In this document: piece after piece, positions 38,701 through 50,700 of the stretch
Position numbering within the stretch: the stretch's first letter is position 1
Layout of the letters: each line of letters opens with the position of its first letter
Origin: Nephrocerus scutellatus
Lineage: Eukaryota; Arthropoda; Insecta; Diptera; Pipunculidae
NCBI GenBank assembly: GCA_947095585.1
Contig: OX352761.1
Coordinates: 33,137,777 to 33,201,776, forward strand
Direction: 5' to 3'
DNA: 64,000 nucleotides
Notes under the pieces: generated by a model
What the model was told of the DNA's origin: nothing
What the model saw: the letters and a program-made list of their open reading frames with translations, nothing else
Database searches by the model: none
Program-made: the position numbers and the translations under genes

Positions 38701-41700
38701 AACGCAAACTGATTTTCATCTTTCATGTTTCATTTTCCGAGATATGCACAGAGATCATTCACAGATCTAAATCCAAGAGCATTCCGAAATTAATATTAAG
38801 AATTGAGCAATTTGATATTTATTGTTGTTTCCTAGCATCCACCTTAAGTTAACATAGATATTTGTTGCCTTCAATTAAGCTGGCAAATTACATTCAATCG
38901 AACTTGGTCTTGTTTATCATCAGTTGTATTTAACTTTGAAATTAAAATATTGCGTTTCATTTATATACTTATTTGCACTACATACCGCATAATGGGACAG
39001 CAATATCTATTAAATAACATTTTTTTTAATATATAAAATAAATACATTGCTTACCGAGTTTGAAACTTTCATTATGACGTTGCTACCAACTCGATCCCAT
39101 ATAGCACCAGGACGTATCACGAAACCCGTCACTCCAAGATTAATGGAAAAATCTCCTTGAGGGCACTCCATGTTTTTGTTGTAACAATCTCCAGCCGACC
39201 CAAACGGCTGTGGTGTTCCTAAACTATCGGCAAACGTGTAATCATCCTCAATAATACGCAAACTTGTAATATTCAATCTAATTTTCCTAAAATTTGTCCT
39301 TCCGTAACTAATGCTCTCGTCTTTGTATTCAAAATTACGAGAATACGGTGGACACAGATGTGGATACTGTGTTTTGTTATCGTAGTATATAGAATAGTTT
39401 TCAGTATGATTAATACTTATATATTCTTTGGGTCTACTGCTCATATTATAGCAGAATATTTTCTTTGGCCTTTGTTTAACGAAAATCGTATACTCGCGGT
39501 CATGCATTGATTTGTGAAAACGTCTAATGTCGGAACATGACTTTGGCAAACATTCTTCGGGTGGTTGGCATTTTTCTTTGACTATTTTTTGCTTCGAAGG
39601 ACATGGTATACGTTTGCGCTGTGAATCGAAACATATAGCCCGTCTCCTGCGGTGTCCCTCGCAATTGCACTGTTAAAAGAAAAAAGGCGCAAATTTTTTT
39701 TATGCCATACCTCGCACTCATAAAGAAAATATTGAATAAAATAAATACCTTTGTTATTTTATATTCGGAACGTACGCAGTTGTTGCAGATTCTTTTTGCT
39801 GGTGGCTTTTTCGTCGGATCACAATATTTAGTTGCAATATAACGTCCATTTGTTGCTGCGCAATGTACAGGTCTTGTTTGATAATCAACGGTGCAGTTAG
39901 CTAGGCAGGATGACCAGTTTTCCGCTGCCCACTTACAATTAATTTTACAGCTCTTTCTCGATCGTTTGGGTGATGGAACTCGTTGCTTGCTGCAGAATTT
40001 CAGATCTATTTGCACCCTTATACGGCGGGATCCCTTCTTCTCGGGCTTGTACACTCTGGCACATTGAAACTCCTTCCGTCGCGTCCCAACACCGCATTCT
40101 ACCGAGCACTAGAGAAATATTTAATATAAAAATCGAAAAAGAAGAATACAATTTACTTTGTTGAACTAGTAAATGTAACGTTTTATTTTACGTACAGGAG
40201 ACCATGTCGAAATGTATTTAATTGTGCAGCATTTTCTTCTCCCAATCGGCTTTTTTTCAATCGGACATGTCTGGCCATATGGCTTCCTACATGTAACTGT
40301 TCGGTTCTTCTCGCAATTATAACCGCACTCTCCCCAATCACTGGTAGTCCATGAGTTTGAATTTGAATTTGAATTCTGCAGTTTAACGGAAATAAATTTG
40401 ATTCAATTGCCCGTTTAATATGAAGTTCTTTATACTTACAATAACTTCTTCATAATTTGACCAGTCACGACAAATTTCCATATTGCACGGCCGAATAGTG
40501 TCCTTGAAACTTGAAAGTTTTCTTATGTTACACAGCGAATTGTCTACTCGAGATTGATTCAAAAAACATCCAACGCCTCGAGTCTGTTGTCCGGTACCGC
40601 AAGTTTTTGAACACTAAAATGTTTTAAAAAAGAAGGGCAATATAGCGGTTAAATACCAAATTTAGTAACCCTAAACTAAATTAAGTGCTATGCTACGTAT
40701 AATGTTGCCGTTCTTATACATTTAACGTTTTCACCTTCCATCATTCATACTTACAGGAGTCCAGTCGGTGTAGTTCCAGCATCCTTCGCGGCATTGCTCG
40801 TATTTGTTGAATTGGAATTTCGATTCACAATATGACAAGTCAACTACGTTTGAGCGGCTGATGTTGGGAAACGTTTGTATACAGTAATAAGTCTTTTCTC
40901 TCGTTCCAAGCATTCCACAAGACGCAGAGCATTCTGATATGCTCGTTACATTGAGCCTATAAGAATGCATTTTTAAATCTATACATACTATTATATAAAG
41001 AGATAAGTTTGCACTTTCAATTGGCTAGGCTACGTTAAAGGCTACAGTTTTGGGTTGGTGTGTGTGCGGGGGGGGGCTTAGTGGTGGGGGGTCAGTGGGT
41101 GTGATGTTATAAGTGCAGTTTCAGTGCAAAGTTTGATTGGGCCTGTAGGGTGGGAGTGGCAGACGGCCAAGGCTAGCTAGTTCTAGTTCTCTATATAAAC
41201 GGATGTGTTTGTTTGTTTGTCCCCAAAATCTTGTGATACGTTTTTAATCCACTTCCTAAAACCCGCTTTGCAAATATGTGTTTCTCCGGAAAAAACACTT
41301 TATGTAAACATTTGGAAGTGATCGGGCCACAGAGCTAAGGGTCTCCTCACATTTAGATGTTTTCAAATTTAACACTATTTTAAGTTTATCTCCGAAGACA
41401 ACACTTTCTATAAAAAATTGTTAGTGATCGGGCGCCACGGTCAAGAGGCGGCTCCCATAAAAGTTTTCCCGATTAACCCGATTTTATTCAAATGTGTGTA
41501 TAACCGATGACAACACTTTCTTAGAATTTTGGAAATTTGGCTACAGAGTCGAAGGGTGTCAACATAAATTTCTTTAAAATTAGCTCGATGTTATTTAAAC
41601 TTTACACACAAATTTTAACTTTTATGGGTTTGGTTTTTTTTTCTTATTAATTTTTTTTAAACCACTTCAAGATATGTGAGACATGGCCAATTTTAATTCG

Positions 41701-44700
41701 CGTCTTGGCTTTGGTTGTTGCTCAACGTAAGCAATTAGATTTTGTGTGAAGGTAAACAATTTTTACAATGTATGTAAGAAACAATTTCTATATTAGATAA
41801 TAATTTATCACTTTTTAAAGATTTTATTAAGTCACATGAAGTTTCTCTTGCATTTCTTATAAAATATTGTGGTATAAAAAATGTTTTAAATGAACACCTA
41901 AATATCGGAAGACCACTTTTTATCAGTTATTTTCAGATTTTTCCATTTGCGACAATAATTCGTATAATTCCTCATTGTGCCTGTCAACGCAGACGGAACC
42001 AAAAATCGTCCGAAGAATTTGTCGATCGAACTACCAAGTATATCTTCGTGCGCCTTCGATATGTTCATTAATTCATGCCATAGACCATAGAGCATGGAAT
42101 AATAAAGCTGTTATACAGGGTTTACTTAGTCTTCTTAGCGCAAATAAACAGCATTGCAAGAGTTATTTTTCGTTTGATTTACCTAGTGGTGTCATTATTG
42201 GATATTCTAGCGAAACCTAGGTAGACAAATTCCCCAACTGCCTTAAAGTTGTAGCTGACCTATCTTCTTATTGCCCTCGTTAACTTCAAACCTTAATTTT
42301 TGCCGCTTCTGTCTCAATGCTTGTAAATGCACTAGTGACAGGTCGCTGGGTTCTGTAATAATATCGATGTCGTTAGCATATGCCAACGGTTGAAAAGACT
42401 TAAAGAAAGAAAGATTTTATTCAAGCAATACACATATGTGTATCTCCGATAACAATACTGTCTGTAAAAATTTTGAAGAGATCGGGCCTCAGGTTTAAAA
42501 ATGAGATCGGCGAAGATAGAATTAGAGTTGTTAACGATTGATGCCAATCTACTAGAGCATGAGGGTTCGTAGTATTACTTTACTCTGATTACTTTACAAA
42601 TATGATAGAATTCAAGACACCGGTCAAAACCCCCTCAAGACCGACCACAATGTCTCCCACAATATCTCCCCCAAGACCCCTCAAAACCTCCTCAATACAT
42701 GCCTCACTACTCCCTTCAAAACAATACTCAATATCCCTATCCTATCCAAGACTACCAAAGACCCTCAAAGATCTCCAAAGACTACCAAAGACCTAAACCA
42801 ACCCATCACTCCACCAGAATATCATACCCCCTAAGACCCTTTAATGCCACCAAAGAAAACCGCCTCGCCAACCAAAGACCAAACCTATCTACAATCAAAT
42901 GCACGGACTTTGAGTAAATCGTAAACATAGAATTGTATCTCAGCCACAATGCCACCATTCAACACCACCACCCCAACAACCCCCTAGAAACACTAACTCC
43001 AACCGTCAGCACCACAACAAAAATTTTCAACTACATCGGCGGATGAACGTTCTTCGAGTTAATGCGAATATATATACAAAGTTATATATTTTTTTTAAAT
43101 TAACCCGATTTTAGGAAAAATTTGAAAGTGATTGGACCCCAAGGCCGAGGGGGTCCCAAATATTTTTTTTCAAAATTACCACGATTTTATTTAAACTTTG
43201 CACACATTTGTATATCCGGAACAGAATTTACACGACAAATTTTAATTTTTAAATTCTCTATATTAACTTCGCGTCGGCATGGTTCTGTCTTTCGTTCGAT
43301 GGTGGAATCTTGCTATCAATTTTTAACCAACTTCCCAAAGCCCGATTTTATTGCAACTTTGAGCACATATGTATTTCCGGTGACAACACTTTCTGTTTAA
43401 ATTTGGTAGTGATCTGGCGCCGCGGTCGGTGGGCTCCTTTGCAAAAAAAAATAAAAAATCAGCATCAGATCACGCCATACTAAAGGGTCCGCCATCTAAA
43501 GTTTTTTTTTTCAACTAGTGCTTATTTCGTGAATGGTAACACTTAGCTCATGTCTGATTTGACAGATAATTAGTTGTATCCTTCCGCTGAACGAATATGG
43601 TTGTGTATACGCTTGAACAACGCTGGGAAATATTGCGACATTACTTTGAAAATCATGGTAATATTGCAGAATGTGTGCGAAAATTGCGTACGGATTTTGG
43701 AAGAAGAGAAGCACCGTCAGCTCCGTATGTTCGTTATCTTGTGAAAAAAGTGAAAGAAACTGGCATCCTCATCGATAAACCAAAGCGTGAAAAGCCAAAA
43801 ACAGTGCGTACACCCGAGAATATTGATGCTGTGGCAGAAAGTGTGCGTGAAGCGCCATCAACATCAATTCACCGTCGTTCTCAACAATTGAACATTTCGG
43901 ACACATCATTGAGACGAATTTTGCATAAAGACCTTGGTATGATGCCATACAAAGTCCAATTGGTTCAGGAGTTGAAGCCAACTGACCATCCAATGCGTTT
44001 TCGCTTCGCTGAGTGGGCCTGCGATCGACTTACAGAAGATGCCGATTTTGCCAAAAAAATCATCTTTTCGGATGAAGCTCATTTTGATCTTGGCGGGTAT
44101 GTAAACAAGCAAAATTGTCGCATTTGGGGCACAGAAAACCCGCACGCATACATTGAAAAGCCGGTACACCCAAAACGAGTCACTGTTTGGTGCGGATTTT
44201 GGTCCAGAGGCATAATTGGGCCATTTTTCTTCGAAAATGAGCAAGGAGTGGCCGTTACAGTCAATGGCGATCGTTATCGGGCCATGTTGAACGAATTTTT
44301 GTTCACAAAAATTGAAGAGGAGGATTTTGGAAACATTTGGTTTCAACAGGACGGCGCTACGTGCCACACAGCCGAAGCTACACTCGATGTTTTGCGCCCT
44401 GTTTTTGAAGATCGCATTATCAGCCGCAGAGCTGATGTCGTTTGGCCACCTCGGAGCTGCGATTTGACACCGTTGGACTATTATTTGTGGGGTGCCCTAA
44501 AAGATAAGTGTTACGCCGACAAGCCAGAGACAATTGACGCTTTAAAGGACAATATTCGTGAAGCAATTGGTGAAATACAGCTGCACACAATCGATAATGT
44601 GCTTAAAAATTGGACCGATCGTGTAGGCTACTGCATGGCCAGCCGAGGCAGCCATTTGAATGAAATTATTTTCCATTGTAAACCGGAAGGATTGTACTTT

Positions 44701-47700
44701 CAAATAAAAAAAGAAATTTGATTCTTGAAATGAAATATTCAGTATTTTTTTTTATAGCATTTTCAAAAAAAAAAAAGTTATTTGGCGGACCCTTTCTAAT
44801 GACTGCGTGTGCTGTGTTCATCGCTGCTAACGACTTGGTGATTGTTTTTTAACCACAAAAGCATGCAATGCTTGATTAATTAATTAATAATTTAATTTTT
44901 ATGGGTTGTTTTTTATATATAAGGATTCTGTGCGGTTTTTCAATTAGTTTTTGCAGTGTATTTAGTTCTTTTATTTGCAGGTTACTTTAAATGCTCAACG
45001 TTTATAAACAGAGTATAATTTAAGTTCAAACTTACGACAAAATGCAATCCGTGTTGCAGGTTCTATATTCCGCCGCTGGTTTCGATAATGCGTCGCAAAA
45101 TGGTGGTGCAATTTTAAGTGCTGATGCAGTATTTACACAGACAGCTGACCGAAATGAATTTCCATGACAAAGAGCATCACATGTGCTCCACTGCTGCAAC
45201 TCCCACCTGTAGAGATCCTCTTTTTCAACGACGTTCGGTTTTTCGATAGTATATGTATAGGAAAGCAGTATTGAGTCGTTTTTAATCGCATTCAAACTAA
45301 GGGATATAATCTTCAAATAGATGTATGTCAAAAATATGATATCTAATTCTTACTGATATTCTGATTGCTCAAAATCATTCAATACCTAGATAAGTGTTAA
45401 TTTCTTTATTTGCTATTAGAAGTGTTTCCAACATAAAAAATAAGATTGTCTAAGATTAAAATTTAATGTTCTTAGCATACAAAGGAGGATAGACAAAACT
45501 GCGTCGTTATATCAAAAGCTTTAAAGCTTATATAAGAAAAACTCTATACTTCACAAGCAGAAGCACCACTAAACAACTGTCTATCGTCTTTGTATTTTAC
45601 TTGCTGTATTTATAAGAACTCTGTGTGGAAATTTTTTTAAAAGTAAATATTTTTTGCTAGAAAAACTAGGTCCTGTACTCAGCTTTGCTCGGATTTGGAT
45701 TTGTTTTGATATAGGTCCTACCTCATAACAATTAAAATATTTATATTTTCTTTATTATTAGTACATGTTATTATGTAATTATGTTAAAATACTATATCAA
45801 CTTTTTTTATTTAGTTAACTTTATTGTTTTTCTATTTTTTGTAAAAATCGTGCAGAACAAAAGTGAAATGGCCGCACTAAAGTAGATTTCCTTTGAAAAA
45901 GAGGAAATATAAAAGTTATTAATTAAAAGTTATTAATTATATTTCCTCTTTTTCAAAGGAAATCTACTTTAGTGCGGCCATTTCACTTTTGTGTTGCACG
46001 ATTTTTAAAAGGAAAATTTATATTCCGTAAAATCATGAATAAAAATGGGTAATAAATAATAAACAAATAATAATAATAACAATACTTTTATTTCTACATT
46101 GTATTTTTTGGTTTTAATCGCCAAATTATGTTTTTGAGGTAGGAGCTATATCACATTTTAACCCTAGGATTGAGTTATCTATATTTTATTTCCTAATGTT
46201 AATGTATTTACGTATGTGCATGTACGATCTAACTAACGAAAACTAACGAATTGTTATATTAATAAAGATTAATTTTTTTAATTTATTTTTTTTACAATAG
46301 AAAACTCGATACGAAACGCAGTACTTACTTCTATTATTAAAGCTCGTTTTAATCTCCTGGAATATGTTGTATTAACCCGCTCAATTGTGCTATTAGATCC
46401 ATTGTATTCAAAAGAGACTCCAGCATAGAAAAACACATTTCTGTATGTATTTATTACCTGGTTACCATTCAGGAGGGAATTTCCATGATCATCACGAAGT
46501 ACTTAAGTAGGTTTATTAATTCATAAAGGTAAAAAATATTTAAATATTCTTAAAAACTCACCGATATAATTTTCATTTTGGTAGCCCGGCTGCGTTATTA
46601 CGATATTCGACGCACCTAAAAAGAACATAGTTATTCGATAGCTCTTAATTAATTGCGAGCCCGAAGGGCGAAGGTAATAATCAGGGCAATGGATTTTTTC
46701 AGCGTATGTGTGTCCACTCGCATATCTCGACTTCTGCCAGTCAAAATTTGATGGGGCATGTTTTAAAACAATTGTTTATCACTCTGATTGTGATGGCGTT
46801 TTTGGTTTTTTTTATTCATAAGGGTATTTTTACGAGGAAAAATATACAAAACCGATTTTTTCGGTAATAAGTCTTAATTAAGTCTTTACACTGAATTACA
46901 AGTATCCATATATGTAGTGAGCTAAGAAGCTCGGCTTTACTATCTTAAAACTAAATAAATCCGACTTCATTGAAACTTTGCACACATGCATATATCCGAT
47001 GACAATACTTTCTATTTAAATTTGGGACCCCTCGGTAAAAATTTTGGAGTCCCCGAGGTCGTAGGCCCCATACAAATTGTTTGAAAAAATTAACCCGATT
47101 TTCTTTAAATTTTATACACATGTGTATCCGATGGACAAAATTTTTTGGAGTGAACGGGCCCTGAGGCCCGAGGGATGCCCTTACAATTTTTTAAAAAATT
47201 AGCCCGATTTCTTCAAATTTTAAGCACATGTGTATTTCCGATGGACAAAACCTTCTGTAAAATTTTTGGAGTGAACAGGCCCTGAGGTCCATAACATTTT
47301 TTAAAAATCTGCTCGATTTCTTCAAATTTTAAACACATGTGTAAAATGGACAAAACTTTTTGTAAACTTTTTTGAGTGACCGGGCCCTGAGAGTCAGGCC
47401 TCAGGGGGCCCATATAAATTTTTTAAAAACTAACCCGTTTTTATTCAAATTTTCAACACGAGTGTATCTCCGATGACAACACTTCCTATTGAAATTTGGA
47501 AGTTATCGGGTCCCATACAAATTTTTTACATAAGTGTATTTCCGGTGACAACAGTTTTTGTAAAATTTTTGAAGTAAAGGTGCCCTAATATTATTTTTTT
47601 CCAAATTAACCTGGTTCAAACTTTGCACACATATGTATCTCCTTTTAGGGAATTTAGATGAAAATTTTAATTTTTATGGATTGTTTTTTATTTATCTTGA

Positions 47701-50700
47701 AGAACTCCAGCAAATGAAATCAAAGGAATTTGCTATAAGCTTCCGCTGTTATTTGATGGAATATTCCGACATTAACAAATCAAACTTATTTAGAAAGAAA
47801 AGTTTCATGAACAGAACATTACTGTTACTCAATATCAATATTTTTACGTAAGCCCCTGGATATCTAGCACACCAATGGAGAGGCTTAAGGAGTTCGAAAT
47901 GACGATAAACACTTTGAGTTTACCTTTAGAAATTTTGGTCACATAGTAATAAAAAGACTTTGTTTTCGTCGCATTTTTAAACAAATCCGATATGTAAAAG
48001 TTTCCAGTGTATTCCTCACAAGTGTCATTACGTCCTTCGCAAACCCCGCATCTGTCTGCGAGAAAAAAAAAATAATTTAAAAGAATAAAATTTCAATTAG
48101 ATACCATTACCTAATTTTGCTATTGAATTAAGTTCATTATCACATCCTGCTGGTCGACATATGCCGTTTACACATTTGTCAAAGCTGTCAAAAGAGCATG
48201 TTGTTCCATCCCTTACTTTATCCGCCAACTGGAAATAGGCACTGTTATCTTCTAGGCGACAGTATAATTTACATTTATCCTTATACGACACTAAAGAAAT
48301 AAAAAAAAGCAATTTAGTAAAAATTGAAAGACAAACTGTAAGCTAGGGTTTTATTGAATAACAGTATTAATTTTTAATCTATATATATATATATAAAATA
48401 GAGATTTTATATGCTTGTTCTTTTATTTGTTTGTTTGTGCCTAACTAGCTCTGGAACGCCTTCACCAATATCAACCATGCTATACATATAATTTAAAATC
48501 TGGAATCAAATACTGGGGCTGGTGATAACACATTTGTCGGAACCATAGCTTTCGGTATCGTCGTGATGAATTGTGTTGGTAAGACTCTCCTATGGGTGAG
48601 TTATGTATCTCCGCATCGAGGTCGCTGAGATGAATAGTGGTGTTTGCAAGGGTTCTCGGTGCACGTCTGGGTTTGGTGGTGAAACCAAACTCCTACTTCA
48701 AATTGGAGAAGGTAGATTAGTAGCCGTGTCTAATGGCAATAAAAAATTGAAATCTGATTTTGGTAATCTGTCGCAGAGCAAATAAATTCCATTTATCCGT
48801 TGCCCAAGTTGCTGGAAAGGGCCATTCTTGCTGCTAAAAATGAAGACATCCACGAAATAAACAATCAGCGTTCTACTGGTGATTTGATGGAACAGTAGAA
48901 CCGGTCTTTGCATTAATAACTCCCTGCTCGAATGGACAAGTAACTACCTTCCTGACCGTTCAATCCAGGTCGTATTGGACGGATTTAAATCCAATGTTCA
49001 CCGCATAAACGCCGGTGTTCCTCGGTTCCCGGTGTTTTATCCCCGACACTCTTTCTGATTTTTATTAATGATCTCCTATCCACCACCTCTAATCCAATCC
49101 ATTCCTTTGATAACGACAGTACTCTTAGCTTTTCATATGACTTCTCGCTTTCTGCACGTCCCTCTTCGTCACAAGTGGAACTTGAGCAACAACGTATGTT
49201 AAGCACGTTAAATTCTGACCTTGACAGCATAACAAGGTGGGGACTACATAATAGAGTTCAAATTAACGCTTCTAAAACCCAATACTGTCTTCTGTCGTCT
49301 AAGCGTAATTTAAACCCCCAACCTTTATCGATGAATGGATCTTGCATCAAAGAAACTGAAAAACTGTCAATTCTCGGTATGTGCGTCAACAACAAGCTTC
49401 GTTGGAATGACCACATATTTGCTATCAGAACCGCGCGTTAAAACTTATTGGTGACGTACATATCGCGAAAACAATCGAATCGCTTGAACATCGTAGGAAT
49501 GTTTCCTGCCTGTCACTGTTTTATCGCTTTTCTAACAAGCGGTGTTCAAAAGAAATATCCAGATGCATCCCGCCCGCTCTCCAACCCATCCGTAATACCC
49601 GTGCCTCAACTCGAGCTCACGGGTCCACCAGAGATTCCTTCTTCAGCCGCACGATAGTTATGTGGAATAAATTGCCTGATTTTGTGTTTCCGCTTTTGTA
49701 TGATCTGCAGTCGTTTAAGACACGAGTTCATAGACATCTCATCCTTACCTCTCCCTAATTTCCTAACGCCCACGCTGTGCTAAGCATTAGCAAAGATATT
49801 GCACTCGATATTTCTGAGGCATTTGACAGAATTTGGCATCAAGCTCTTTTGTCAAAAATGCGTGCTTATGGAGTCGATGATAAACTACTTCACTACTACT
49901 ACTTCATTTGTATTGGACGATTTCAAGTCAAAAGTACATTACTTAAATGCTGGTGTTCCCCAGGGCACTGTTTTGTCCCCGACACTCTTTCTCATTTTTA
50001 TTAATGATCTATTATCTGTGACTCTCTCGATGACGACAGCACTCTCAACTTTAGGAACGCCCCTCCACTTCTCATGTGGAACTCACACAACTAGATATGT
50101 TAAGCACGTTAAATTCTGACCTAGACAGCATAAAACAATGGGGAGAAAACAATCGAGTTGAATTTAACGCTTTCATCCATCATCTCGACCTTGCAGTAAG
50201 TGACCCTACTATAATACATGAGGCAAAACAACAATTTGTCTGATACTTTACGATAACGAAGTGTCTAGTACAAGATGTACAAGATCATCGCACAAATAAA
50301 ATTATATATTCTGTCTACTACCAAATTCAGGAAATTATTTGAATTGCTTAATCTACGAACTGGCCAAAACTTGCTGACCTCTTCTCCTGCCAAAAGAAGT
50401 TGTAATTTTAATTTTATGTGTTATTCGAAAACCAAAAGCAGTAACGTTGATAAAAATATTTATCATTTCACATGATTTGAAGTATTATTGATAAGTTGTG
50501 TATGAACGATTGATTCAAGCACAACAAAAATTAAAAAAAAATGTTATCGTCTTATTTTGGGTTTAGTAAAGAGGTATCCAAAGCTTAAAATCTGACTTAA
50601 TAGAATTTTTCCATTAGCCAATATACCATAGTTATTTTACTTACATCCATACTTAGGGATCCATGAAACGGAGGTATCAATTCCTTTTATATCAAAATTT

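Larger units (their letters stand above)
26727..39054 (-). other. AdamTS last intron (12.3 kb), filled with transposons
   Basis: Holds two deleted mariners (26980-27660, 32251-33143), a fold-back relic, a LOA/R1-type LINE (28060-32080), a Helentron-like element and a copia element (33394-38003). It is more than three times longer than most other introns of the gene. Its donor is TCG/GTAAGC at 39054 and its acceptor is at 26727. Confidence 0.85.
43080..44930 (+). mobile_element. Helentron/DINE-like element interrupted by a mariner-like element
   Basis: Left part 43080-43477 carries an end (TTTTTAAATTCTCTATATTA, 'acttcgcgtcgg'), monomer words and GGTGACAACACTTTCTG. The right part (about 44800-44930) ends in AATTTTTATGGGTTGTTTTT, the family's 3' end. 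The mariner-like element occupies the middle. Confidence 0.55.

Noticed and set aside
38920..39006. Alternative last exon of AdamTS (acceptor TTTAATAG, 28 codons then stop)
   Set aside because: It is in phase but lacks the cysteine-rich GON ending; the exon at 26628-26726 has CGGYCGRC and a better acceptor.
42602..42917. Proline/threonine-rich protein frames
   Set aside because: They follow from the C/A-rich composition and lie within an AdamTS intron.
44079..44367. Antisense frames opposite the mariner-like transposase
   Set aside because: Shadow frames of a well-supported transposase with no motif of their own.
50641..50644. Use of the GTAAAA donor after AdamTS exon 12
   Set aside because: It gives phase 2 and a stop in exon 13; the overlapping GTAAGTA four bases earlier gives the correct frame.
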